Source: Branchiostoma floridae (lineage: Eukaryota; Chordata; Leptocardii; Amphioxiformes; Branchiostomatidae). Taken from it: 42,755 nt of DNA. Location of the stretch: contig NC_049986.1 in NCBI RefSeq assembly GCF_000003815.2, positions 24,583,442 to 24,626,196 on the forward strand. The letters are read 5' to 3'. Under the pieces are notes generated by a model. It saw nothing but the letters and a program-made list of their open reading frames with translations, searched no databases and was not told the origin of the DNA. Made by a program: the position numbers and the translations under genes. Shown piece by piece: positions 31,052 through 42,755 of this stretch. Numbering within the stretch: position 1 is the stretch's first letter; each line of letters starts with the position of its first letter.

Positions 31052-34000
31052 ATGGCCCTGAGCAAGCCCAGCAGCCTGGACCCTGTCTACACCCCAGGTA
31101 CGGCTCGGGGCGCCAAACTGGCAGCTCTGCTGGTGGACGAGGGGACTTCGCTGGTCAGGAAGATATTTGAGGGTGAAGTCCAGAAAATGAGCCCTCCAAG
31201 TCTTCGCAAGCAGCTGAGAAGACACAAGAAATATCTGACTGGACTACGATATTTGAATTCTGGTCAGAGGAAGACATTGTATCCATCCAGCGGCGATATT
31301 CCAAATACTCCACATGCGTTTGACATTAATCTGTTAGAACTCCTCTTGAAAGAAATCCCGTGGTTAGAGTTGGGTAAGGATACACCGTACTCAGCCGAAC
31401 GGGACAGGCTCCGGCGTTTCAGAAACGCGAATCACGGGCACAGACCATGCACAAACCTGTCTAAAGAAGACTTTAACAGACTTTGGGAGGAACTTACTGA
31501 AATCCTGATCGCCCTGGGCGGGGACAGAGACGATATTTCAGCGAGACTCAACCAGAGCATCGACCCGGAACAGGAAACGATGTACTTCAGCTTGCTTGAG
31601 AAGCAGTACAAGGAAGACATGGAACTCAAAGAGATTCTCCTGGCTCAAGGAGAGAGTCTAAAAAAATGGCAAGAAGAAGTTTTGGATCAAGGAAAGAGCC
31701 TGCTAGTGGGGCAAGAAACACTCTTGGCTCAAGGGGTTGGTCTGAAAGTTGGGCAAGACCAACTTTTAGCCCAAGGAGCAAATCTGACAAATCAAGGTGA
31801 CTGTCTTAAAAGAGGACAAGATCATCTTTCAGCTCAAGGCGAAAGTCTCAAGAAGGGACAAGAGACAATTTTGGCCCAAGGAGAAAGACAGATGAAATGG
31901 CAAGACCGACTTTTGGCCCAGGGAGAAAGTCAGATAAGGAGACAAGAAGAACTTCTACATCAAGGTGAAAGTCTCGAGAAGGGACAAGAGACAATTTTGG
32001 CCCAAGGACAAAGCCAGAAAAAAGGTCAAGAAGAAATCTTGGAGGAGTTGAGAAAGTTGCCAGAGAAAGTCCGTGATGCCCAGAGCCCAGGAACAGATTC
32101 GGGGCAACCTGAAGACTCAACTTCCAGGACAGGTAAGTCTGAATTAAACTCTAGATTTGATAGGAAACACACACACGGGGCCTTTAAAAAACAGACACTT
32201 GTTACTCTAACGTGGTCTCCCCTTTTGGTAGGGTAGCGCAGATTGAATAAAGTTTTGTCATATTTGTCATGCTACTACGAACAGTACATGAATAATAGCT
32301 GTGTTGCAAATCTGCAGTATGATAAAAGTCTAAAAAAATATCTTTAAACGATGCAGGTTTGGCTGATGCACCTGATGACGTCATTTCCTGCCTGAAGGAC
32401 CTGTACGCCACAGAGTATGCGCATGTGCGGCCCCTACCGTGGTGCGAAGACCTCAACCTGCATCTTGGAGAAGTCTACACAAGCCTGCAGCTGCAGCAAA
32501 GGGACGGTAGGGGGAACTTTAAGGACACAGACAGCATCGTAAGCCTAGCAGACATTTTCAATGCAATGGAAGGTGAAGGTAGTCAAGTTAGTGTTAGATC
32601 AAACGTCAGAAAAGTAAGGGTAGAGGGAAACCCTGGCATTGGGAAGTCGTGCTCTTGTCAGAAGCTTGCCTATGATTGGTCCTGTGGGAAACTGGACAGG
32701 TTTAAGGTCGTGTTCTTTCTGGAAATGCGACACTTAGCTGGAACTGTAAAAGATGCTATTTTTGAGCAACTCCTACCAAAGGACACAAAAACCACTCCGG
32801 ACCAGCTCTGGACCTACATCCAAGAGAATCAGGATGATGTTCTCTTCATCCTAGACGGTCTAGATGAGCTCAGTCAGTCAGCTAGGGAAGTCACAGATGT
32901 GGTGGACTTGATTCAGGGTAAAATCCTCAGGAACTGCCATGTCCTGGTGACCTCCAGGCCGTACCAGTGTGTCAAAGATCTCGAGAAATGTCACCAGTTC
33001 TACAAAATCGTAGGCTATAGTAGAAAGAACGCAATGGCATTCATATATAAGTACTTTGCCGAATCCCCGGCGTCTGCCGCAAAACTTGTGGAACAACTCA
33101 ATAGTTACATGCATCTGCCCGAAGTAGTTTTTACTATCAACAAGTTGGAAGAGGAATTGCTTGCAAGTAAATTGAGTCTGTCAGAACTATTGGCTAATCC
33201 TCTTAGCAACCTGCTCATTTGTGTTGTTTGGGAAGATAACAACAGACAGTTGCCTTCTAGCAAAGCGGAACTTTATGAAATGATTGTTTTGTCCATTGCC
33301 AAGCGATTCTGTTCAAAGAAAACCCTTCCGATGGAAGGTGACCAACTTCCTCCCAAGATAGAAGAAGCTTTGCGAGGCCTAGAAAAACTGTCTTGGGAGG
33401 GACTAGAGCAGGAGCAGCTCCAGTTTAGCATAGATGAGATCACAAAGAAGTATGACACAACTGCCGATAACATGTTGAACATGGGTCTCCTGACTAGAGA
33501 TAACTCTTTCGCCAGAATCAAACGCACCTGCTACTGCTCCTTTCTGCACAAAACATTTCAGGAATACATGGCTGCCCGTTATATCAGTGGCATAGTCACG
33601 GATGAAAGCAGTAGAGATGTGGGGATGGCATGCATTCGTAGTTTGTTGGGTTTGACAAAGGCTGACATGGTCACGGAAGGAACTAACAAAGAGGAGGCAA
33701 TTACATGTCTTCGTGGTTTGTTTGGTTTAAGAAAGGCACCGGACATTGATACGAAACTGATTTTAAAGTGTCGCCGTAAACACAGGGAGATTCAAAACTG
33801 GCTACCTTTGATCCTGGGTGAGAAGGCAGACCCACTGTTTGACATGTTTGCAGAGGAGCTAAAGAAAGCCCAAACTGATGAGGACAGGGAAGTTTTGTCG
33901 TTTGTGTGTATTATGTTGCTTGGGAAAGCTGCTGCAGGTGGTAAAATGGCTGAGATTGTGGCTCCTTGTCTGCCCCAGCACCTAACTAACAACCTGGGTG

Positions 34001-35097
34001 ATTTGAGTGAACAATATGATCATCATATCTATTGGTTTGTAGGGTTGACACACGTACTCACCTGTCAGAAGAAACTCCGTGCAAGTAACAATCCAAGGCT
34101 GATACAGCATCTGACAGTTAATTGCGGCCATATAACTGCCAGTTCTTCAGAACAAGAGAAACTTGACTTGTTGGAAAACACATTGTCAGATTATGGCAAG
34201 ATACGCTCTGTGACGTTACTTGATGCTGGCTGTGTTAGTAGGGCTGTCCACCATAACTTCTCACCACTGCGCACATTCATACCTCGGTGTGGAACAGAAA
34301 GTGTGACCATTTGTATCAACCCCTATGATACATTATATCTGTCACTGTCAAGTTCGTTGGAACAGCTTTCAAAGGCACCAATGGTAGAGCAAATCAGAAT
34401 CTCCGTAGGTTGTGTCATTAGACATATTGACGAGCCTGAAGCGGACTTCTCAGAATATGACAGGTTGTTGGCCCACGTTATTAGTAGGCAGAGCTGTCTC
34501 AGGTCAATAAGGCTAAAGGTAACAGGATGGTCTCGTGGGAATTCTGAAATCAGGGGGTTCGGTAACCTAGCAGCAACCCTGCAGAGCATCTCACAACACT
34601 CACGTCTCCAAGACGTTGAATTTGAGCTTCCAAGGAACGATCATGTAGTTTTTTCCGAAGATACAAGGTTTGACAATGAGATGGTTTGTATGGTTAACAA
34701 TGTGCCCTTAATAAAATACAAAGCACATGAAACAGTTAATGTCGAGCCAATGGTGTACAATCTCACAGAATGCTTAAAGAAAAACAAGGTGCTGAAGACA
34801 ATGTCGCTTAGGTGGAGACTTGGTAAAGTTCAGAGTATGACAAGCAAAATTTATCATGGAGTCTGCAGCCATCAGTCCGTCTCCAACCTGTGTTTAGCGA
34901 TCCGGAGAAACCGAACTCTGAAGTCGTTGGTGATTGATGGTATGTTTGCGCACGGCCAATTGCAACCAAGGCGCAAGGCGAGGGTGGTAGCGAAGCTGAT
35001 GCGTCATAAACCTAGCAACTACGAGGAACTAAGAATCACCATAGTTAGACGTCTACGTCCGTCTCGTAATGACTTCGTCACGTTTCCTCATATATAA
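31052..35097 (+). CDS. NLR-like receptor: HEPN, 14-residue repeats, NACHT, LRR-like tail
   Basis: Exon 1 31052-32132 and exon 2 32357-35097 join in phase (1273 aa). The ATG at 31052 has a good context (CATCATGG); the frame is open further upstream but has no earlier ATG. Residues 1-175 look like the HEPN domain of DZIP3-type proteins, ending with LRRFRNANHGH; R124, N125 and H130 form the R-N-x4-H motif of HEPN nucleases. Residues about 190-336 are ten 14-residue repeats around LLAQGESLKKGQE, probably coiled coil. Residues 445-620 are NACHT: Walker A GNPGIGKS (451-458), Walker B LFILDGLDEL (523-532) and TSRP. The C terminus has weak leucine-rich segments (NKVLKTMSLRW, NRTLKSLVIDG). By analogy with NLRs it is probably a cytosolic ATP-dependent immune sensor. 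Ligand unknown. Compared with its paralogue it has extra blocks in the NACHT/helical region. Confidence 0.88.
31633..32060 (+). repeat. 42-bp in-frame coding repeat in NACHT gene 1
   Basis: TGGCTCAAGG-type anchors occur at 31641, 31683 and 31725, exactly 42 bp apart, and continue to about 32060, giving about ten 14-residue repeats. One repeat is extended (LTNQGDCLKRG). The paralogue at 42.4-42.7 kb has about three fewer copies at the 3' end of the array. Confidence 0.85.
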
Positions 35098-38000
35098 TTT
35101 CTTGGGTATACAGAGCGACAGAACAGGTGGAAATGGCAGTGGACCTTCACCCGAACAGTAGAAGCCTTCGCACTCGCTCTAGAGAGCACAAATCATTTCT
35201 GTCAATCTTTTCTCGCAAATAATACCATCGAAAATGTCTTTAACAGCAGCATAACCAAGTGAAGTTACCACACGTGCCTTTGATATGCTGTACCACTGCA
35301 AACACATCATACTAAGACATGTACATGTCAGAGGAAATCACCTCTTTGTTGGAAAAGAAAGAAGGGTGATACATGATGCTATGTATATATTGGCTAGTGA
35401 TTGTGACAAGTCCCAGTTATGAGCTAGTAATTAGCAAGTTCCGGTTAGATAGCATGAAGGTGCCAAGTAAGTCAAGCAAAATGTTTCGGATTTGCCCTCA
35501 AATGTATCTACCATGAAGTTTGTGTCGAGGTTTTATATGAACTTATATTTTATATAAGTGAATATATTTGGTAAAACAGAAACGTCCATATCTGACAAGA
35601 GCACGACATGAACATTCCCACCTTCTGTTGATATTACAAAACTTCCCTAAAATACTATGTATCCCATTTAGATGTTTCTGCCTCCACATTGTAATAAGTT
35701 GAGCATTTGTTAATTAGTGGATATGTCATTAACATATTTAAGCTGATGTGAGCTAAGATGAGTGTAAAATAACATTCCTGTAACAAAACAAACTATTGTA
35801 AACTCAGATAGAAACATGAAAACAAAATTACACCATATTTTGGCGTGTCCCTAAAGAAGATAACGATGCAAACGTTTGAATGTATAGAAACTCATTGTGG
35901 TGTGTTACAGCAATTGCAATACATCGTACTCCATTATGCAGAATATGTGTTGGATAGCATAATCACGTTCTTGTTTTTGGCTTCTTTACAAGTTTATTTA
36001 CAGCAGCATTGGTATAGGCATAAATAGCATCAAATATAATGTTGTAATATCTGTTGCATCGATGTGAGTTCAAACAAGTGTGATTCCTGTACAAGAGCAA
36101 AAGGGAACAACAGAATATTCCCACCAGAATTGCACCATATTTCTGTATGTAACGTTAGGTATAGAAGATGAAGATGAAAATATTTGTATATACGTACAGA
36201 AGTTGAACATACAATTAGAGACATTCCACTTGATAATGCAACAATTTTGTATACAGTCAAGCGTCTAAGGTGACTGATTTTCACCTAATACTAACTAGTG
36301 CTGTTGACTGCAAATATACCAATGTTATGTTGAACATGTATTGGTTCGATATATAGTGCTAATGACAACGTTGTTTATTGTACAAACGATGACAGTATGG
36401 ACTATTTGATGGTCAAGAACAGAGGTCTGTAAAAACAGCAAATGGAAAATATGTGGAATTTCAATGAACATATCAATGAACCAAGTTGAAATTGCGATGT
36501 TATTATAATTAAGCTGTCATATGTTTTTCAAAAACCTGAAAAGGGTTCACCAAGAAGTGATGAGATATACTGCCTAAATTTGTAACGCTTGTTGCCATTG
36601 GTAGATTGTACTTGAACCACTTTATATGTACCTGATGCTTATGACACTAATGTACGTTGCTGCAATGTATCATTACACAGTGTATAACACATTCGTGTCT
36701 GTTTTGTTTATTTGATGTTTTTCAATTTAACCAGTGTAACAGAGTGACTATCTGTGTAAATTTGGTGATCAGTAGAAAAAGGGAATAATACAAAATTAAA
36801 AAAAAAAATGTTCGAAAATTGATAAACCATTTCTACGGTATTAATTTATCAATTGTATTGTACTGTGCATGATTGGAATCTGGTAAAAAAAATCTTTTCC
36901 CTTCATTTCATCCCCTTACATTAAGTAAGTCTGATGAAGCTCAGTTAACCTGATTAAATCGCTGTAATATCGGTCCCAAAACATTGGCCACGGGCAACTG
37001 AGATTGCGTTACAGAGAGTAAAGTTCAGCTATGATATTTACCTGCTGCAGCCAAAGTTGCACAACCCCGGTTCATACCCAGCTCGTGACATCGGTCAGGG
37101 TCATTGGGCTAGTTTAATAAGCTGTGGGCCTGTAAACGGATTTATTTACATCTGTCAACAGGTATCAGCCAGGTCGATTTCCCTTCTGTTGAGAACGACA
37201 CCCCCCTCCCAGGTCGATTCCCCCCAGACGTTTCCCCCCAGGCCGATTCCCCCCCACAAAGTCGCTAACCCAGTCTGTAAACTATTGCTGAAACTTTCAA
37301 CATTCCACTACAATCCAACTGAGTAACAGTTAGAAAATATATTGTCACGTAATGTCATATAACACGACGGCATCATAATGAGAAAGAAAATACACAATAC
37401 AAGTCGCCCTCGGCTGTTGAATGGTTCATCCTCATGACCAGGTGTGCAAAAGGTAAACAATGAGGATGACGTAATGGAGCCGCCATCTTGAAAAACAAAA
37501 GTTGCTTACGCAGATCTGTGACCCCTGCCTGTCCAAATTTGCCTTCATGATTTAGCTGAACAAAAGACTTTCCCGATCTGATTAGCTCGCTGTGCATGTT
37601 TTGGACAGAAAGTACTTCGGTGATTAATCTGACGTTTCGCTCAACCACATGTTTTCCAATGGTGACATAATTATATCTTCCAATCTAACACTCCTATTCA
37701 GTAACCTGTAGTTCAGCATTGTTGTGGTTTGGCAACATTTGTGTCAACAAGTTTCCAAGTTACATACATAACAATCAAATTTCTAAATGGAAATCACTAC
37801 ATACATTAAGTTACATTTGTCGATTTGAACTTAAATCCTTATCAAAAGAAGATTTGAACTTAAATCCTTATCAAAAGAACTTGTCTTTTGATGTTCTGAA
37901 AATAAGACAAACAAGTGGGTACCAGTATATGTTACTCATTGTTTAATGACCCATTGCAAAGGTAAACATTCTGTACCGATGTATAAAGTCATTATGTAAA

Positions 38001-39151
38001 TCATTGCAATACTCCTCTATTGATGACAGACATAAATACATCAAGAAGAGAATGTTATCAATCTGAATTCTGTAAAACAAAAGCACATTCTTACATTCAT
38101 TCAAGAACAGTGGACCATTTCGTGTGCAATCAAGATATTCTCCAGTTTACATCCATAATGTATAAAGTGGTCATAAGGGAGGTCCTAAATGGATATCATG
38201 TTACGGTTAACAAGTACAAATGAGGCATGCATGTTTTGGGAAATTCAGTCGTTTCCAAATCGCTGTGAATGACACATATAACGTTTAACATAGATAATCT
38301 ATAGAGTCCTCTTGTAGTTTGCATTACATTCATATTTTAAACAGCGATAAAAGCTGAACAGTGCTACATGTGCTGACATATAGACGTTTAATGTACGGCC
38401 CTGGTTCTATCATTTATGGAAGTGCCTTAAAATAACAGAAACGAATACGTCACTATACATTGCAAATATAAGCAATTCAGGTAGATATCACAGCTCTCTA
38501 ATACAGCACATATCTAACCTTTAAATGGTAATCAATATGGGAAAGAAACGAAAATATGATGTAATCGTGTCATATGACTTTCGTGCAAAATTTTCTATTA
38601 CAAATGCTTAAACATTAATCATCCCTGTGATACGATATTCATATATAACTCGTATCTATACAACATTAGCACATATGAATATGATATTTATAACGTCGAC
38701 GCATTAACGAATTAAAACGAGATACTATAAAATCAATAAAAGAAACTATTGTATCATAAATACGATTAGGAATAGTCGTGTTTGTGTCCAACAAACAAAA
38801 AGGTAGTAGCAAACTTTCGAAGGTTTTGATACAACAACAAATTGTAATTGTGTAGTAATTGAACACTGGATTATTTAAAATTATAAATGACTGAATAAGC
38901 GTTTAACTATGCACCATACATTTCCCAACTGAAGTATAATGTGGATCAGCATGTGACCAGGTAGCGTCTCCAAAACGATGTTACGGGGACTTATAAATTA
39001 AAAGGACACAATTAGTTGCCTGACTGAGCTTGTAGTGACTACCGCTATGGTGATGAGTCCACTGGGTTCCGAACATATTCTATATTGCTCATGATGCCCA
39101 GCCCAAGCAGCCGGAAACATGGCATGTACAAAATCCTCAACAGACGTGCGG
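35098..39151. other. Intergenic region between the convergent NACHT genes
   Basis: AT-rich, no supported multi-exon gene. It holds a 29-bp tandem duplication (GATTTGAACTTAAATCC at 37822 and 37851), a C-rich stretch at 37160-37260 and a YY1/CRE-like site pair at 37463-37493. The 3' UTRs of both NACHT genes lie at its ends; I see no similarity between them just past the stop codons. Confidence 0.5.
37463..37493 (-). promoter_or_regulatory. Orphan YY1/CRE-like promoter signature
   Basis: Minus strand reads CAAGATGGCGGC (about 37493-37482) then TTACGTCATCC. This is the same site pair as in the promoter at 30759-30785. The YY1 word includes an ATG that opens a 37-codon frame. No gene is seen on the minus strand downstream, so this may be an unannotated non-coding transcript start or a relic. 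Confidence 0.35.
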
Positions 39152-42100
39152 TTAAAGACCGTTTAACATAGTTATTTTGAGTTCCTTATAGTTACTAGGC
39201 AGTTTTTCCATTAACTTGGCAAGTATCTTTGCCTGTCGTCCTGACAGAGACTCAGACAACATCCCGTCAATCACGAGTGTCTCCAGACTCCGGTTCCTCT
39301 GAATCGCGGAGCACAGGTTGGAGAGGGACTGACTGTTGCAGACTCCATGGTAAACTGTATTTAACATATGAACTATTCTGTGGTTATCCCAGAGTTTCCA
39401 TTTAAGCCTCAGTGTCCTTAGGACTTTGTTTTTTCTAAGACAGTTTGTGAGTTCGTGCACCATTGGCCCCACACTGAATGTCTCATGTCTTTTGTACTTC
39501 ACCTTTGGCTTTGGCACTTTACTGACAATATATCTCATCAACACATCGTTCCGNNNNNNNNNNNNNNNNNNNNNNNNNNNNNNNNNNNNNNNNNNNNNNN
39601 NNNNNNNNNNNNNNNNNNNNNNNNNNNNNNNNNNNNNNNNNNNNNNNNNNNNNNNNNNNNNNNNNNNNNNNNNNNNNNNNNNNNNNNNNNNNNNNNNNNN
39701 NNNNNNNNNNNNNNNNNNNNNNNNNNNNNNNNNNNNNNNNNNNNNNNNNNNNNNNNNNNNNNNNNNNNNNNNNNNNNNNNNNNNNNNNNNNNNNNNNNNN
39801 NNNNNNNNNNNNNNNNNNNNNNNNNNNNNNNNNNNNNNNNNNNNNNNNNNNNNNNNNNNNNNNNNNNNNNNNNNNNNNNNNNNNNNNNNNNNNNNNNNNN
39901 NNNNNNNNNNNNNNNNNNNNNNNNNNNNNNNNNNNNNNNNNNNNNNNNNNNNNNNNNNNNNNNNNNNNNNNNNNNNNNNNNNNNNNNNNNNNNNNNNNNN
40001 NNNNNNNNNNNNNNNNNNNNNNNTTGCTGTAAGGTTACCGAACCCCCTGGGTTCAATATCCTTATGACACCACTGGTCTATCTCTATCTTTAACGTCCTG
40101 AGACAGGTCTGCTTCCTAATCATGTGGGCCAACAGCCTGTCATATTCTGAGAAGTCTGCTTCGGCCTCGTCCATATGTTGCACGACCGTAACTTCGGTGA
40201 TTTCGATATGCTCTACTATTGGCGCCTCTGAAAGCTGTTCCAAAGAGCCTAACAGTGACAGATATAGCAATGTACTATGAGGGTTCATGCGAGTAGACAC
40301 ACTTTCTGTTCCACACCGAGGTATGAATGTGCGCAGAGGAGAGAATCTATGGTCTATTGAAAAACTACCACCACCAGTCTCAAGTAATGTCACAGAGCGT
40401 ATCTTGCCATAATCTGACAATGTTCTTTCCAATAAGTCAAGTTTTTCTTGGACCAAAGAATCTGCAACAATATGAGTACAGTTGACCGTCAGATACTGTG
40501 TGAACCTTGAATTGTTGTTACATACCCTAAGTTTCTTTTGACAGGTCAGTACGTGTGTCAACCCTACAAACCAATCAATGTGATCACGATCATTATAGCG
40601 ATCATTTAAATCACCGAGGTTGTTAGTTAGGTGCTGAGGCAGAAAAGGAGCAACGATTTCAGCCATTCTACCACCTGCAGAAGTTTTCCCAAGCAACATA
40701 ATACACACAAACGACAAAACTTCCCTGTGCTCATCAGTTTGAGCTTTCCTTAGCTTCTCTGCGAACATGTCAAACAGAGGGTCAGCATTCTCACCCAGGG
40801 TCAAAGGTAACCAGTTTTGAAACTCTCTGTACCTACGGCGACTACTTAAAATCAGTTCCCTGTCGATGGCCGAAGAGTTTGTGAAACCAAACAAACTACG
40901 AATACATGTCATCCCCTCTTCTCTGCTACTTCCATCCGTTACCAACCCACTGATGTAGCAGGCGGCCATGTATTCCTGAAACGATTTGTGCAGAAAGGCA
41001 CAGAAGCAGGTGCGTTTGATTCTGGAGAAAGAGTAATCTCTAGTCAGGAGGCCCATGTTCAACATGTTATCGGCGGTTGTTTCATACTTCCTTCCGATCT
41101 CATCTATGTTAAACTGGAGCTGCTCCTGCTCTAACCCCTCCCAGGACAGTTTTCTCAGGTCTCGCAAGGCTTCTTTTATGTTGGGAGGAAGTTGGTCACC
41201 TTCCATTGGAAGGTTTTTCTTTGTACAGAATCGCTTTGCAACAGAAAGTATAATCATTTCATAAAGTTCTGCTTTGCTGGAAGGCAATGTGTTGTTGTTA
41301 TCTTCCCAGACAACACATATCAGCACATTGTTGAGGGGATTCACCACTAGTTCTGACAGATTCTCGTTACCATGAATCTGTTCTACTAGTTTTAAAGCAG
41401 CCCCTGGGGACTGGCAGAAGTACTTTTGAATGAAACCCTCTGAACTTTCCCTACTATAGCCAACGATTTTGTAGAACTGGTGACATCTGTCCAAGTCATC
41501 GACACAATGGTACGGCCTGGAGGTCACCAGGACATGGCAGTTCCTGAGGATTTTACCCTGAATCAAGTCCACCACATCTGTGACTTCCCTAGCCGTCTGA
41601 CTGATCTCATCTAAACCGTCAAGGATGAAGAGAACATCATCCTGGTTCTCTTGGATGTAGGTCCAAAGCTGGTCCGGGGTGGATTTTGCATCCTTTGGCA
41701 GGAGCTGCTCAAAAATAGCATCTTTTACCTTCCCAGCTAAGTGTCGCATTTCCATAAAGAACACGACCTTAAACCTTTCCAGTTTCCCACAGGACCAATC
41801 ATAGGCAAGCTTCTGACAAGAGCACGACTTTCCAATACCAGGGTCCCCCTCTACTCGTATCTTTCTGACAGCTGACCTCACATTGCCTTGATTATCTTTA
41901 CCTTCCCTTGTATTATATATACCTGATAAGCTTACGATAGTGCCAGTGTCTTGAAAGTTACCCCTGCCGTCCCTTCGCTGGAGCTGCAGGTTGGTGTAGA
42001 CTTCTCCAAGATGCAGGTTGAGGTCTTCGCACCACGGTAGAGGCCGCACATGCGCATACTCTGTAGCGTACAGGTCCTTCAGACAAGCGATGATGTCATC

Positions 42101-42755
42101 AGGCGCAGTACCCAATGCTATATAGTGTGCATATTTTGTACATTAGTTCTACTGCAGATAATTGGTGCCATATCTCTTTTTCGTGTATTAATCGTGGATT
42201 GCGAAGTCAGAGTCTACAAGTTTCTCCAATTCAACTCGGTACGTTTTTTTTATTTGACTTTCATCTTATCTGCCCAAAACGTACCCGAAAGGTAACGTGG
42301 GTCTTGTTTATTTTATTAAAAGACTCCGATTTTGTGTTGCCCGTCAAGTACCTGTGAGAAATCTCACCTGTCCTGGAAGTAGAAGTTGAGTTTTCAGGTT
42401 GACTGGAGTCCGCTCCTGGGCTCTGGGCATCACGGACATTCTCAGGCAACTTTCTCAACTCCTCCAAAATTTCTTCTTGCCCTTTTTTATGACTCTCTCC
42501 TTGGGCCACAATTGTCTCTTGTCCCTTCTTGAGACTTTCACTTTGAGCTAAAATATGACCTTGTCCCCTCTTAAAACAGTCACCTTGATTTGTCAGACTT
42601 GCTCCTTGGGCTAAAAGTTGGTCTTGTCCTACTTTCAGACCAACCCCTTGAGCCAAGAGTGTTTCCTGCCCCACTAGCAGGCTCTTTCCTTGATCCAAAA
42701 CTTCTTTTTGCCCTTTTCTCAGACTCTGTCCCTGGGCCAGCAGAAGTAGTCTCTA
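39152..42755 (-). CDS. Paralogous HEPN-family NACHT receptor, 5' end outside window
   Basis: Exon 2 is 42117-39152 (988 codons including stop) and the visible part of the preceding exon is 42755-42368; splice phase is identical to NACHT gene 1. Walker A GDPGIGKS, Walker B LFILDGLDEI and TSRP are intact, and most of the chain matches gene 1 closely. The 470-N gap (39554-40023) hides part of the LRR-like tail; the frame is the same on both sides. The visible exon 1 part encodes about eight 14-residue repeats, then a Ser/Thr/Pro linker. It lacks about 24 residues before NPLNNVLICV and about 27 residues after CIRSLFG that gene 1 has. At the window edge (42755-42753) the frame meets TAG, which is either a splice acceptor or a nonsense change. 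The HEPN domain is expected beyond the edge, not seen. Confidence 0.82.
39554..40023. other. Assembly gap (470 N)
   Basis: Run of N inside exon 2 of the second NACHT gene. Confidence 1.

Noticed and set aside
31848-32120. Antisense frame over the NACHT stalk repeat
   Set aside because: Shadow of an in-frame coding repeat on the plus strand.
39426-40093. Open frames across the third gap on the plus strand
   Set aside because: N-filled and antisense to the second NACHT gene.

Overview
The window reads as a piece of a metazoan genome, most probably a lancelet (Branchiostoma). I infer this from small phase-consistent exons with GT-AG introns, a chondroitin-synthase-type glycosyltransferase, HEPN-NACHT receptors of the kind expanded in amphioxus, and a dense load of MITEs, tRNA-derived SINEs, a CR1/L2-like retrotransposon end and Penelope-like fragments. 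Species is not proven from sequence alone. There are three assembly gaps (1122-1654, 14751-14850, 39554-40023).

Layout. (1) 1-2944, plus strand: the 3' part of an unrecognised gene, starting with at least seven tandem copies of an exon-like unit that encodes an acidic VKEEPF peptide, followed by three proline-rich 36-nt exons and a stop exon. (2) 4481-11946, minus strand: a five-exon gene (421 aa model) for a basic-to-acidic, coiled, probably cytoskeletal or ciliary protein. One of its splice donors lies inside a 54-bp minisatellite that is interrupted by a 5'-truncated retrotransposon. (3) 12-17 kb: gene-poor, with a GC-rich minisatellite, foldback elements, hammerhead-like motifs and a retrotransposon zinc-knuckle fragment. 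(4) 17066-20587, minus: a four-exon GT31 chondroitin-synthase-like gene lacking the usual C-terminal GT7 half; its stop codon abuts the retrotransposon fragment. (5) 20.6-25 kb: repeats and intergenic DNA. (6) 25071-29342, minus: a four-exon HAD-superfamily gene (198 aa), with the exon 2 donor copied many times in a 34-bp minisatellite. (7) 30.1-30.6 kb: a Harbinger-like MITE, then a CRE/YY1/ETS/GC-box promoter. (8) 31052-35097, plus, and 39152 to beyond 42755, minus: two convergent paralogous receptors with the order HEPN, 14-residue repeats, NACHT, LRR-like tail.

How they relate. The first three named genes look like ordinary cellular genes with no common pathway. The two NACHT genes are the coherent unit: a young inverted duplicate pair whose N-terminal HEPN domain keeps an R-N-x4-H motif typical of HEPN ribonucleases. 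I propose, as inference only, that they are NLR-like sensors with a potential RNA-cleaving effector. The second theme is repeat expansion at exon borders: three different genes have tandem arrays that copy splice sites or whole exons.
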